A stretch of DNA of 64,000 bases from Linyphia triangularis (GCA_963978545.1 OZ021726.1:58516959-58580958); one strand, 5' to 3'. Counted from the stretch's first letter, positions 1-11,474 are shown. Program-made: numbers and translations. The notes: a model not told the origin generated them from the sequence alone.

Positions 1-549
1 ACACCAGGATGAGAGTGCTAGAAGACCCAAAAGACTGAAATCATAAGCGAGCAAAAAAATTGCACCATACTTAATTTGAGAAACATATTTTAAGAAGTAA
101 ATTATCAAAAAATGCTACACAATGAAAAAATTACACAATAATAATTAATAACTTCATTATTTTTTATTAGGTAAGTAATAAAAAAGAAAAATATTAAATC
201 ATTTTCATTAAAAGTTTAACTAACAAACACGTTTAACACATCATCAAGGCCATCAGAAACCTAAAATTAGGCATTAAAACATTTACGACCTGTACATTAT
301 CGAGATGCAACATTCACCTAAAAGAAGTACGAGAAGAATTATATTTAATAACCTATTGATAAAAATTAGTAGCTAAAAAAGCATACTTCAGGGATTTTAA
401 GGTTCACCCCAAAAAATGTTCAAGGACACCTCCCGCACTCTAATCACGGGCATAGTAGCATCACATCGGAGGAAGCCTAGGTGAACAACATCAAAAACGG
501 CGTTGCAAATCTTGACAATAGGTGCTTTAAAACGGCTTAAAACTAGGTG

Positions 550-1340
550 AAAATTACCACTACTCTAACTTAAATCTCGGCGATAGCAGCCGCCATACCG
601 GCGCAAATCTCGGCTATCATATTAAAGCAACAATTACCAAACTGACCATCACACCAACGTAAACATCAGCGTTAGCACACAAATATATCGGTGGAAATTT
701 CCGCAATAGAGTTGATTATGTCAACGTAATACTCGTCAAAATTTACTATCACAATCGCGTAAATTTCGGCGATAGCGACAATTAGAGGATCAAACCTTTG
801 GAATAGTGGCTATTATATCGGCGTGATACTCGCCGAAAATGAACATCACAAGAACAAAAATCTCGGCGATAGCAATCTGTATGGCATCGTAGTGCTCAGC
901 GAAAATAATCACCAAGCTACAACGTAATTCTTTGTGACAGCGCTGCCATTATCTTGGAAATGGAGGTTATTTCATCACTGTATACCTTAGCAAAATGGCC
1001 ATCATATACCAATATAAATAATGAAGATAGAGGCAGGCAATCTGGAGGAAAAAGTAGTCGGTACATCGGAGGTTTGGGGAAATCTGAACGTATGCAAGTT
1101 CCGTCATACTTGCAAAAAGCCCAATAAAATTGAAATACAGATCTGTATCTATCTCAGGAATTAGCAAAATTATAGTTAAAAAAAAAAAAAAAAAAAGCTG
1201 AAATTTGCATTTCAGTTTAACTGTACTGTCTAACATGAGCAAATCTTTGCACTAACATCAGTAAGTATACAGGCGTGACATCTGAAGAAAATGATCATCA
1301 CGCAACAATATAATTCTCGGCGATAGTGTCCGCCAAAATC
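550..1340. repeat. Degenerate tandem repeat, ~65-100 bp units
   Basis: A recurring phrase of the form ATCAC...ACGTAAATCTCGGCGATAGC is seen near 558, 646, 748, 845, 908 and 1294, each followed by a variable spacer often containing GCCGCCATTAT. Spacing is irregular (about 88, 102, 97, 63, then a gap disrupted by a poly(A) tract). It reads as an old, decayed minisatellite, locally more GC-rich than its surroundings. It lies inside the SNRNP70 intron. Confidence 0.6.
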
Positions 1341-1579
1341 ACGAAGGAAAAAATTTGCAGGAGGAAAAAATGGCAATTTGCAGTAAAAAAAAAAGAAAAA
1401 AAAAAAAAAAAAAAAACAGAAGTTCAAGAGAAAAAAAAGGGGGATTTTCTCTAAAATTACAGAAAAAGCGGAAGAATCTCATCTTTATTAGAAATTAGGA
1501 TCGGACAAATGTTCACACAAAACATTTTTTATCTCTATCTGGCTTTAATAATCAAACAACATTCATTTAGAATGCTATT

Positions 1580-1640
1580 CATTTAATTGAGAGGTTCTAA
1601 AGAAGAACCAGTTTCATCTATAGAACCTCTTAGTTGAATG
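1580..1640. repeat. Imperfect 20-bp inverted repeat (hairpin)
   Basis: Arm 1580-1599 (CATTTAATTGAGAGGTTCTA) pairs with 1621-1640 (TAGAACCTCTTAGTTGAATG) with about three mismatches around a 21-nt loop. In the SNRNP70 transcript it would form a stem-loop inside intron 4. It could be a tiny foldback relic; no flanking duplication was recognised. Confidence 0.55.
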
Positions 1641-2639
1641 GATTATCACTAAAGACAACACCTGTTATCTTTACGAATAAAACTAAGGCACTATAATAAA
1701 AGTAGAAATTCAAATGAACAGTTTCTACAATACTGTACTAAGGATATACTTCAAAATTAAAATGTACGAGAAATTCAGCAGAAGAAAAAAACATCCCCTA
1801 CATTACTGTATGTTAAATCAGTTAAACAAGCGATTTTAGACTTCATTTTAAAACAATAACCCATATATAAGCAAAAAATAAAGCAAAATCCCCTCCCGCT
1901 ACCTTAAAAAAATTATCGTATGAAAGAACTTAAAAATACAGTTTTATCATGCCTCATTTGGCTAACCCATACTATGATAAGACAATTTTGCAGCAAGATG
2001 TAGAATTCTCAAAAGATAAGCAGAACAAAAACAATCTGCCTCAGCTAACGCCTTATATAATTCTGCTAAAAATCCAATTGTCAGTAATGAAAGTGCCAAA
2101 CTGTGATATTGGAGCACTGTCGGAGCAGTAAAAATACGATTTTGGAGCAGTTAAATGTGGTTTTGGAGCTGTAAATTATTACATTTAAATTTATTAGTGA
2201 TGCACCAACTACTTGTGATTTAAACCTTAATATCTCAAATTAACTTAAAGTAAAAAAAGGTGTAATTTGTTCTTTATATAAATACTTTACATTCTAAATT
2301 TACATTAATTAATTTGAATCACTCAAAATATAAATTAAAAAGCATGACGTCTATTTTCAAACAAGGCACTTGACTTTTTTTATCAGTGCATGGGTAAAAA
2401 AAAAAATTAATTGTTAACCTCTTTCCCAACAATTAAAATATAAGGAAGTTTCCAATGATTTCATTGCGTTAAGTTCATCACTGAAAGTTTTTACAAAGAA
2501 TCTCAGTTTGAGCTACTTTTAACAATCGATGAAATAAGATTTTTTCTTTAAAAACTCTAACCTGCCTAATATCAATTACCTACAAAAGCTCTTCCCAATA
2601 ATCCTAAATAAATCAATGCTATGCAAAGTACCCCCTCGC

Positions 2640-2870
2640 ACCCAGCCCCAAAAAAATTAAACAAGACTGCTTTTTTAGTGCTACTTGTTCATTGGGTTTG
2701 GCAACAAGATAAAAATGACATGCGGTGGCATTGTGGTTCGGAATCTACGTTAAGCTGTAGGTCCCCTATTAGCCGTTATTATGCACAAAATAGGTCATTG
2801 AGCGTACGAACCAAAAACCATTTGCAGCCAAGTCAAAATGTGCTAAATAATCATGGTTGCCAAAAAATCA
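2640..2870 (+). repeat. SINE-like repeat tail
   Basis: The part around 2757-2825 (CCCCTATTAGCCGTTATTAT... GCACAAAATAGGTCATTGAG ... ACAAACC-like) closely follows the segment at 51965-52030, which sits just downstream of a tRNA-like head. The two look like copies of one tRNA-derived SINE. No intact A and B boxes are visible in this copy, so the left boundary is approximate. Confidence 0.4.
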
Positions 2871-3762
2871 TTCACTAAATTGTCACCAATACTTGAATCC
2901 TGTTGTTCTGAAGACCTAGAAATTACGTGTGGGGAAGGAAGGAGAGGGAAATTGGATTTAGAAATTTTTAAAAGTTTGCATTTTCTTTAAGCATAAAGAA
3001 AACTATATATTCTCTATTAATAAAACCTAGCAAGAGAGCAAACCTAAATCGGATGCACAAAGATGGTTTGTGTGTAAAATACGAGACCATTTTCTATTTT
3101 TAGAGAGCCTCGGTAAAAAATAATAATAATAATTATGTATTCTATAAGCATAATAAAAATATTTATTTTCTATTATTAAAACCAGGCAAAAAAACAGATT
3201 TAAACCAGAGAGATGCACAAATTCATGAACTATTACAGGCAGTTTGGAAACTTGGAACCTAAAACTGAGATTATATTTTCAAGTGCACGAACCGTTTCCC
3301 AATCCCTCATGTTTTACTGAAGAAAAATGCCTTTGAAGTGCAAAATACACTCTTCATCGCTTTGTTGGCGACGTTCCATGATAATTTGAAACAATTTCAA
3401 TCTGAAATTCTTGCCAAGTTTTTTATGCCAAAAAATGATCTTTTGGTGCAATTTTGACCAAAAGAAGGGTTTTGGAGCAAGGTAATCAGTTTGGCGAAAT
3501 TGGAGCAGCTCTTACACCCCTGCATTGTCCATTTCCTGTATTTCTACTAGAAGGAAATAATTTACAAACTATCCACATTATAATTCAATTTTGATGGATT
3601 TAAAAACACAAAATTTGATGAGTTACACATTTGAAAGAAGAACTTCTACTTAAATAGAATTAGAACTAACTAATGGAGGAGGAAGATGCATAGTCAAAAC
3701 AAGATTTTTTTTTTTTTTTTTATGAATAAGCAAAGAAAAGATATTCTGAAGCAATAACTTAC

Positions 3763-3827
3763 TACTCTAGCTACAAACAATGTCTTGTATGGATCAGTCG
3801 TTGAAAGAGGATTGTTGGTAGGTGACC
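3763..3827 (-). CDS. SNRNP70: U1 snRNP 70 kDa protein, coding exon 4 (RRM begins)
   Basis: A 65-nt exon with a polypyrimidine tract and TTTTCAG acceptor, and a GTAAGT donor. The first two bases complete the Trp codon begun in exon 3. The exon then encodes SPTNNPLSTTDPYK followed by TLFVARV, which contains RNP2, the first beta strand of the RNA recognition motif. The residue after W is S where most relatives have D (WDP). It ends in phase 0. The expected next exon (NYDT..., RNP1, C-terminal RS region) is not found between 3762 and 1, so the gene leaves the window within or beyond this intron. The four exons give about 109 residues, close to the equivalent part of human U1-70K. Confidence 0.94.
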
Positions 3828-5095
3828 CTGAAAATAAAGTGAACATTGAAGCAATTAGACTAAGAAGTACCTAATAAATAATTTTGTAAAATAGATACTA
3901 TTTTTAATATATGATTGACGAGAGCAGAAACAATTTTAATTCCAACGATTTTTAAATTGCCTGTACACTTACAATAATGCAAAAGTATAAACTATTAAAT
4001 TTTAGGAAATTTGCAACACACTTCATTTATAAATTTTCTAAATATATTAAAGTTATTATGATTAAAAATATGACTTCTTGCTTTTACAGTGTATTATATT
4101 TTATTTTATAAACGAAGAAAAAAATGTATTCCCTAATTTAATACAAAATTTTGAAAATTCCTGATATTTTTCTTTTAGTAATGAAGTGGATTGTTAGCTA
4201 TTGCACTAATGTTTTTCTTATGACATTGTACAGAGTATTTTCAATATGGTCAGAAAAGGTAGGTACATCAAGTTAAAGAAATCTGACATTTTATAAAAGA
4301 ATCTCTTTTATTGCAAAGATTTGAAATTTGTATAAGTACCTCTTTCTAAAATTAAACTGCCGCTAAATTAACCTAGAAAGCCTACTAAGAGAGAGTGACA
4401 AGCAAATGAAGTTAATATTAAATATATTATTTATGTCTTAAAACGTAAAATTATATCGCATAAGCTGAAACTTTTGAGGGAAAAAAAATCTTTATTTCAT
4501 CAAATTGGGAATCTAAAACAAAATTTGGTACATATAAATGTATCCAAACGAGACTTCTGGCCAATGTCTGGTATCAATAACAAACAGTTTGCTTTAAAAA
4601 TAACATCCAATGGATCGGATAAATCAATCCCTCCATCTATAATTAATTTCTCTTTGTATCTTATCTCAGCTAAAAGCTCCAATTTTTTAAAATAGTCGCT
4701 GCTCATTTGAGTTTTTAAAAGCAAAACAAACCTTGAAACAAAATGACAAGTGTATTGGGGGAAAAAAAAAGGGAGACTCTGCAGGAAGTGAGTAACCGGA
4801 AGACGCGGGAAGTTGGGCAATCAGAGACGACTTGGGATTTGTTTCCAAACATCAACCCATGAATATGTGCCACACTTCACAAAACAGACAATGCCCAAGA
4901 TAAACGCATCCAGTTAAAAGAATATTTACAAAAACATCGCAATACATTCATACATTAAAAACTTTTAAATTGAAATATATTAAAAAATTTATTTATATAC
5001 ATTTATATTTAAGATAATTGGAATTTAAAAAAAGCTACACAGTACTCTAAATTAACTATAACCAATACTACACACAAACAATACTAAATACTTAC
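3828..5095 (-). other. SNRNP70 intron 3
   Basis: 1268 bp of AT-rich intron with a GTAAGT donor at 5095 and a TTTTCAG acceptor at 3828. The open frames on both strands around 4474-4820 overlap each other and show no family features. No mobile element boundary is recognised. Confidence 0.8.
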
Positions 5096-5150
5096 ACAAG
5101 GCAATGTCTTGTTCCAATTTATATGCTGTGGCTTCCGCTTTTGCTTTACG
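5096..5150 (-). CDS. SNRNP70: U1 snRNP 70 kDa protein, coding exon 3
   Basis: A 55-nt exon between a TTCTTAG acceptor and a GTAAGT donor. It starts in phase 0 and ends after the first base of a codon. It encodes RKAKAEATAYKLEQDIAL and the T of a split Trp codon completed by GG in exon 4. The piece AYKLEQ-x-IALW is typical of arthropod U1-70K just before the RRM, part of the long helix that precedes it. The matching split-codon phase with the next exon is strong internal support. Confidence 0.94.
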
Positions 5151-6533
5151 CTAAGAATAAGATTTTTGTTGAATCAGAATACACAATCCTCAGAAGTAAT
5201 TATGTGAATTATTTATTCTTTAAACAACTGATTATATGCTTAAAAACTGTTTAAGCTATGAAAAAAATGTGCAAGTGTCCATTACGAATGTTCCACATAA
5301 AGCCTGTTGTAGGCCATTACCAAATATTGTAATCCAATTATAAGTAATCATGCACCATTTGCTGAATAATGAAATTTATTTAATTTTTTGCAAGATAGAT
5401 AATTAATGTTTTACATAAGAAGATAAGCAATCTTATTTTTTTAATAACAAAATATGAGCTTTTCTCCAACTTTAAAATGCCAGACTCCCTAATAAAATCT
5501 TAGGCATTTAACACTTGGTAAGTCGCGCGATTGACAAATATCTCCCACAATGCCAGTTTCTCAATAGATGGAAGCACATGATCAAAGCCTTCTTAGAGTT
5601 TTTTCAAGTTATTTAAAAAATATGCTCTACTTTATTCTGTTTGATAATGTTTTTAATTAAAATACCCACTTACTATGATAGTTGAATGATAGCATGCACG
5701 AAAACTTAAATTTGGGAGACCACGTCCCCCATGCTCCTAACCATGAGACCTAGGTCATGCGCCTAATCAAGGGTTAAAAATTATGTCACTATATAATACT
5801 CTAAGTTTTAAAGTAAGTAAATCTCTTTAAACCAAAGTCAAACGGTGATATTACCATAGTAAGAAAGATTCTATGATCTATTTTCCTCTTCAACTATAAA
5901 AGCAGGGTTCCAGAAAAATATTTTCTTCCTGCGTACACAAATGCTATTGCCAAAAATTTCCTGCGAGTCTGCTGGCTTTAAATTATACTGCTAAAGAAAA
6001 TTAAATGTTAATTACTATTGAGAATTAAAAGTTGTTTAATTCAAAACTTCTTGGCATTGATTTTGGAAGCACCACTCTGCAGGAGAAACATCGGTTTCCA
6101 ATGGCACATTTCCAGTTGCAATATTAGGGTCATTGGTACTGGGTTGGCTTAAAGGTTAAGCTTGTGAAACGATAGCAAACACTGATGCTTGTCCAGACAT
6201 GCCTCCTTTCATAACTATTTTCATTTTTGTGCTCTCGATTTAAATGCTGGGAATAGTTTTGTTCTAACATTTCTTGCAAATATGGCATTTTATCTTCATT
6301 GTTTTGCTTGGATAGCTCCTTATCATTTTAAAGAAAAATGTAGCTTCTTTTAAATTACAATGGAGTATCCAAGAATTCTTTCAAATTAAAAAGAATGAAG
6401 GAAATAAACTCTCAGTGTAATTACAGGTTTCAATAGGTTCAGATTCCAAAATCAGGAAATGAAACCCCCTTTCCCCCTTATGGCAACACTTCTCCCTTCC
6501 CTGTCCAGCCTAACTGGAATTTCTCCTTCCTAT

Positions 6534-6928
6534 ATACCGAGTGGCCACAGAACCGGGAAAACCTGGAAATCAGGGAGCTTTCTGATTCTGGAAAAAATCA
6601 GAGAAATGTCAGGGAACTTTTTAAAATTTAGTGAAAATCAGGGAAATTTTGTATTGTTTAAGGCACGTTCATCCATATTTTGGTGCTATTTACATGGAGA
6701 TTTGGAGTGGTAAGCCACTAAAAGTTTAATGTTACGAAATAATTTAAACTTTTTTTTACCAGCAAAACTATTTTTTAAAAAATTGCATATTATCTCTTTA
6801 GACTACATGTTCTATTTGATCAGGGAGTCTAGACATCTGGAAAACCTAAGAAAATTGGTAAAATTTGAAAAAAGTTTGCCCTAAAATCAGGGAACTTTTT
6901 TTCCTGAATTTTGTGGCTACCCTGCATA
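6534..6928. mobile_element. Small inverted-terminal-repeat element (GTGGCCACAGAA type)
   Basis: Left end TATATACCGAGTGGCCACAG and right end (read on the minus strand) TATATGCAGGGTAGCCACAA align through the terminal ~18 bases. The interior contains repeated words CAGGGAACTTTTT, AATCAGGGA and GGAAAACCT. About 390 bp with no transposase coding, so a MITE. TATA at both edges may be the target duplication; superfamily not assigned. Confidence 0.55.
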
Positions 6929-7047
6929 TAGAAGTAACAGGTGGTGAACTATTTGGAGAATAGCATCCCCACCCCCCAACCTCTCCCCTCCCGGCGTTAC
7001 GGGAGTCAATGATCCCCCTTTCCCACCCTGTCTAACTGGAATTTCTC

Positions 7048-7079
<32 letters not shown>

Positions 7080-7313
7080 CGACATTTGATTTTTTAATTT
7101 CCTGCGTACATCGTACGCCCATTTTATCGGACTCTGTATAAAAGTTTACCAAAAGTATCAGTCAAAAATCAAGGGATTTTTATTCTGAAGCCTTCTGTTT
7201 ATCAAGGTTATCTTAGATAGAAAATATGGTTTTTCAAGACAGTGTTGGGATATTATTAAACCTTGTCACTTATTTACCCCTTTACTAGTTAATGGACTGT
7301 CTCTGCCTTTACA

Positions 7314-7669
7314 CAGGGATGAGAGTTATCAGAGAGCAAAAAGGAGGAAATCCAAAAATTTGTTAAACTCGCAGAAGGAATACACAAAAATTCCAACAAA
7401 AAAAGTATGCAGGAAGGATGAGTCAATAATTTTAAAGAAACAATGAAATTTCTCATACTATACAACAATTACATTTCAAATATTAGGAGTTAGTGAAGTA
7501 ATTTGTGAGGAAAGGAGAGTTAAGAGGGAAAATCTTTTGTTTAGACATGAAGAAAAGTATACTTTTTGCAGGAAAAACTGGTTCAGATCAGAAAAATGCA
7601 GATCCTCAAAACAGGGACAAAGGAAAATGTTACATAAAAAACTAAAAAGGAGGAAAACTGTCATCCCTG
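7314..7669. mobile_element. hAT-like MITE with 7-bp flanking repeat
   Basis: Begins CAGGGATGAGAGTTA and ends TAACTGTCATCCCTG-like (exactly ...AACTGTCATCCCTG), giving terminal inverted repeats CAGGGATGAGAG / CAGGGATGACAG. CTTTACA is present immediately on both sides (7307-7313 and 7670-7676). CAGGG termini and a 7-8 bp duplication are typical of hAT elements. 356 bp, no transposase. The word ACAC(C)AGGATGAGAG at window position 1 suggests a second, truncated copy. Confidence 0.7.
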
Positions 7670-8360
7670 CTTTACAGCACCGCCTTGTGACTGACTTATA
7701 TAAAGTGTTCTAGTTTGTATGCCATTCATTCTTTCCTTCATCCGATTGTTTTCATGTCGTGTGTGTTCCTGTGGTTTGATGTCTGTGGCAGTTTAATGAT
7801 TTAATAAACTAATTGCACTGCTGTTGATGCTTCTCTCCAACACTCTACTACCATATCCAACAGACAGTATATTTTATTTTAATAGTTGAAGAATGCAGCT
7901 AGGATCCAATTAAGAAAATGATTCATTACGATTAACACAACATAAAAGATACATATATTGTTATACTTGGCATGAAGTATATTTATTTACTAATAAAGTT
8001 CTCCAATCATGGTAGTTTCGAAAAAGGTAGCCAAAAACAACAGAAATCCCCAAAGTGCAGGAAAACAGGTTACAAGAATTGAAACTCATATCAATATCAA
8101 TTCGTAAAACATCATATGCAATGGAAAAGTAATCAGAAATGAACAAAAGCACCAAGCCCATCAATTTGGTCAAGGAAAAAACAATGAGATCAAATACTGC
8201 TTTTGTTCCTTCTGAAAACTAACTAAATGCTTATAGAACATATGTTCCATAAATAATTGTAAAATATTCATATTCAGTTGCACACAATATCTTAAAAACA
8301 TTTTAGATTCAAAATGAAACAAAATACTAGACACAAATTAAATTAGCATTGTCAATTTAC

Positions 8361-8423
8361 CTTTCTTTCCTGTTTTTCTTCTTTTGTTTCAAGCTTTACA
8401 GGGGCAGGAGTTTTGCCAGGATC
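8361..8423 (-). CDS. SNRNP70: U1 snRNP 70 kDa protein, coding exon 2
   Basis: A 63-nt exon (21 codons, phase 0 at both ends), preceded by a TTCTAG acceptor and followed by GTAAAT. It encodes DPGKTPAPVKLETKEEKQER plus one further K, matching the conserved stretch after the N-terminal tail (DP-x-PPP-T-x-ET-R-EER in relatives). The segment is lysine/glutamate-rich and begins the helical linker before the RRM. It is far too short to stand out as an open frame and was found by looking for the continuation of exon 1. The 852-bp intron separating it from exon 1 holds no recognisable element. Confidence 0.95.
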
Positions 8424-9275
8424 CTAGAACACAAGTGCTTTATTAAAACCATCATATTATGTTAAAAAAGGAAAGGCATAATAAGCTCTTGAAGGCACAT
8501 AGATAAACCTATTTCAATGCAGACATAAATGCAACCAATAAAATTGACATGCAATTAAAGTTAAAGTTTTACACAATATTTTATAAATGGTTATAGTATT
8601 TGAGCTGAACTTCCAACTCTAGTAAGAATTCTGCAAAGGCAAGGCGATTTTTTACAACAAATGGTTAAGCACCATTTGTTATTAACAAGTTATGGTTGCC
8701 TATGGTTGTCGTAATTTGGGACAGTTAATGTAAAAAACTCTTTCTGTAGAGAAGTTGAAAGTCTTACCATATTTGATATTCCAACATTTCGAGACTGGAT
8801 TTATTAGCCTATTTTAGGTATGTTGCCATCTAATGCATATAACCGGGTCAATTTGAATTAAAATAGTGGAGGGCAAAATATAAAATTTTTTGTACACTCT
8901 AACCTTATTTTTTTAAAGGCGTTGATATTGCAAAGAGGGTGCTCTTAAACAAAGTGAGTGTACTAATATAACTTAGTACACTTGAATGAACTTGTGTAAC
9001 ATACTTGAATTTATCTCACTTTTAGTGTGGGTGATTCAAGAATGATATGTGGGCTCAAATACAAATATAATTTGGAACACGAATACATACAGAAGCGTTA
9101 AATCCAAGCAAAAAGATTTTCAAAAACATTCAATAAGGAACGATGTAAATAAAAACTAAATTTTCACATGAAGATTGTGAAGAAAATGTTGTAAACAGTA
9201 TATTTAAAGCCAAATTATATAATCGTATTCGATAAAATTAGAATAAAATATTTTAATGCTAGTAAAAATACTTAC
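8424..9275 (-). other. SNRNP70 intron 1
   Basis: 852 bp between coding exons 1 and 2, GTAAGT donor and TTCTAG acceptor. AT-rich, with no repeat or gene recognised. Confidence 0.85.
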
Positions 9276-9419
9276 TTCAAACTGAGAAACGTATGCTGAA
9301 ATGCCTGTGTATCCAGCGGTCTGTTTTTCGTAGGGTAATTTATCTACCGGAGGTAAATACGGGATCGGATCCCGTGGCGCAAATAGCGCCAATAAATTGG
9401 CCGGAAGATACTGAGTCAT
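9276..9419 (-). CDS. SNRNP70: U1 snRNP 70 kDa protein, coding exon 1
   Basis: First coding exon of U1-70K, the U1 snRNP protein that binds U1 snRNA stem-loop I in the nucleus and helps define 5' splice sites. It encodes 48 residues opening with [20 protein letters not shown], the near-invariant N-terminus of this family (the tail that wraps around the U1 core and contacts U1-C). The ATG at 9419-9417 fits the family start exactly. The exon ends in phase 0 after ...QFE at a GTAAGT donor (9275-9270). The open frame running past 9276 is intron. Upstream (above 9419) I see no convincing promoter or 5' UTR splice site. Identification is by family recognition; the splice ends are read from the sequence. 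Confidence 0.96.
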
Positions 9420-10580
9420 AAGTGAAATTTAAAATGCTTAATATTAAAATGAAGAAAGTTCACAACAGCATTTAAGTGAAGTTGATCGTTAATGGAGGAT
9501 TCTCATTTTTCCCAATGCTATCTGATTGATGAAATCATTTCACTTCCTAAATCAATATATTATAGTTTTACAACAGTTACGTAATACTTTCTCTGTGATC
9601 CTAAACTACCGCACATTAGACTTGTATGCAATTCAGAGTATGCAGTAAAACAACAATAATCTTGTAAATAGTAAAAGAAAACTGGAACTTGGAATTTAGG
9701 AAGTAAAAATGCTTTAAAGCTTTTTGAATCACTTTTGTAGTGCTACGGAAGTTGGATTAAAACGAGCGTTCTAAAAATTGCTATTTTGTAGACTAGAAGA
9801 TGAAAATCTGACCATTTTATTTCAGGTGTGAATCTATAGGTCATACGGATGCACATAGACATTTTAGATTACAAAGTATAAAAACAAATGCCTTCGAATT
9901 TTAAAGAATACGTGTAAACAAACTTTTTTTTAAGCATAGATGTAGATGTCGTAAATATACGCAAACATTTCGGGAATATTTTATGTATCTATCTCCACTA
10001 GAAGTATATTGGATACTAAGACCCTTCAATCTGTAAAATTTAAAACTGGATTATTTAGATTCATGGCTCATAAGCCACATATACTGCTGAATCATTTTCT
10101 TGTTTAACTATAATTATGTCCTTCGAGGCTCTATAAAAGATCATTGATACTCTCCCCACTATTTTGTGATGCAGATAATTGTTTTTCTCTAAAGATTTTA
10201 GTAATTGTACCTTTTGAAACCTTCAAGAAAAATATTGATATACCCTCAAGATTGTCACAAATAATACCGTTTTCTTAAAAAATAAATAAATAAATAAAAA
10301 TTGTATCAGGTCACTAGAATTTCCTATCCATTAAACGGATTTCTACAATCTATACTTGAAAAGCATTCAAACTCAATTTGATCAAATTTTGACTACAGGG
10401 AACTAAGTGATGACTTAAAAATAACTAAAAGACTCTTTATATTAATCAGAATATTCCTAGCAGAGATAGGCTACATAAAAATTATTATCTCTAGGTATAC
10501 ATTTTTGCCACTATAGAAAGTTGAAATTTAGAAATAACAAAAACTTGTGTTTAAAATACTCATCCAGCTAAATGGTAGCT
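9420..10580. other. Upstream flank of SNRNP70
   Basis: Expected to contain the 5' UTR and promoter of SNRNP70 on the minus strand, but I see no CpG-rich core, clear TATA box or initiator. A short (AATA)n run sits near 10281-10298. The 5' UTR may continue across an undetected intron. Confidence 0.5.
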
Positions 10581-10588
10581 CAACATGA

Positions 10589-10591
10589 CGA

Positions 10592-10630
<39 letters not shown>
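10589..10630. repeat. Poly(A) tract
   Basis: About 40 consecutive A on the plus strand. The lysine-run open frame starting at 10585 is an artefact of this tract. Confidence 0.9.
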
Positions 10631-10633
<3 letters not shown>

Positions 10634-10689
10634 ACCTTGAAGTGTGGAACAACGCACGATTAAATGACGATTTTGAAACAGAGGAGAGG

Positions 10690-10850
10690 TTTGAACAGAA
10701 AACGGTCGTTGATGAGCGTTGCTCAAAGGAAGCGAACTCGGTGTTGAAAGCATTCGTTTTTCAACTTGTTACTCCGTTAATCACATTTTTACGGAAATTT
10801 CGTAAGTGGGGATGTTTAGAGCACCTAAGAGGCACCACGGGCGGATTTAG
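10690..10850 (+). repeat. Fragment of repeat family A (retroelement-like)
   Basis: The order CGTTGATGAGCG ... GTTGAAAGCATTCGTTTTTC ... TTTACGGAAATTTCGTAAGT ... TTTAGAGCACCTAAGAGGC follows the same order of words in the family copies at 33836 and 61036. It lacks the 3' poly(A)-bearing end. Confidence 0.5.
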
Positions 10851-11049
10851 AGGTCAATTAAAGGAGGGGGGGGGGGATTATGACCGTGAATGTTTACAGT
10901 GGAGGTGATAGTTTGCCAACTTGGAAGTGTGAGGGGAGGGAGGTCATCAATTAGTGATACTACCAGGGTTCAATTAAAGATAAAAGAAAGGGGGAAAAAA
11001 TGAAGGTTTCACCACCCTCCTTTCCCTAGTAGCAATTTTACCTCGGGCG

Positions 11050-11292
11050 ATGATCGGAATTCCATCCCCAAGTGAATCGCCGATGATTGGCGATTCACCG
11101 GAAACTTACCCTAAATTTATCTTTCCCTTGGCAACTAATCCATTTTGTCCCCGTGGCCGGCCATTGGCCGATGTCCGGAAACTGATCGAATTCGAGCAGA
11201 AGCCGACAAGAATTAGTTCGAAGGCCGAGGAAAATTTTGCGCTCAAGAAATATCGAAACAATGGTCGTTATTTTGTCGAAAATATCAATTAA
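11050..11292 (+). CDS. 80-aa open frame in the paired element, unknown
   Basis: Encodes MIGIPSPSESPMIGDSPETY... and ends ...GRYFVENIN. The same frame is open, with only a few substitutions, in the other copy (minus strand, 14556-14840, where it is also open upstream). It is less AT-rich than the rest of the element and includes the subterminal repeats, so conservation may reflect recent duplication rather than coding. No domain recognised; Ser/Pro- and Lys-rich. Confidence 0.25.
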   Translation: MIGIPSPSESPMIGDSPETYPKFIFPLATNPFCPRGRPLADVRKLIEFEQKPTRISSKAEENFALKKYRNNGRYFVENIN

Positions 11293-11474
11293 TAAACATT
11301 AAATAATTATAAAGATGTAAGTATCGAATATTAAAAACGACAAGTTAAAATAATGCAAAACTAAAATATTTACCCGGAGCGCGTAATTCTTATATGGTAG
11401 TATTTCCAGTGACATTTTAAGAGTACAAATCGAAGTTATAACACTACCAAATTACTCACACCAGAATTGTCTAA

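Larger units (their letters stand above)
1..3762 (-). other. SNRNP70 intron 4 (partial), repeat content
   Basis: Non-coding stretch after exon 4; no exon with RRM-like coding could be found here on the minus strand. It contains a degenerate tandem array (about 550-1340), poly(A/T) tracts (about 1178-1196, 1383-1416, 3703-3721), a hairpin at 1580-1640, a SINE-like segment (about 2640-2870), and two segments rich in the words TTGGAGCAG or TTTTGGAGC (2100-2180 and 3455-3530) that look like pieces of one repeat. The latter ends in CACCCCTGCA, which resembles a hAT-type terminus. The opening 60 bases resemble the left end of the hAT-like element at 7314. Confidence 0.6.
5151..8360 (-). other. SNRNP70 intron 2
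   Basis: 3.2 kb intron holding two small DNA elements (about 6534-6928 and 7314-7669), a long poly(A) tract (about 7050-7079), and otherwise AT-rich sequence without gene features. A short phrase CCCCCTTTCCC...CTAACTGGAATTTCTCC occurs on both sides of the first element (about 6467-6527 and 7013-7049), suggesting a local duplication. Confidence 0.75.

Noticed and set aside
2100..3530. A single 1.4 kb DNA element bounded by TTGGAGCAG words
   Set aside because: The right end resembles a hAT terminus, but no matching left terminus or target duplication could be seen.
1..3700. SNRNP70 exon 5 (rest of the RRM)
   Set aside because: Searched for NYDT and RNP1-like coding with an upstream AG acceptor on the minus strand; none found, so the gene is taken to continue left of the window.
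10585..10908. Open frame with a long lysine run
   Set aside because: Produced by a poly(A) tract followed by a repeat family A fragment.
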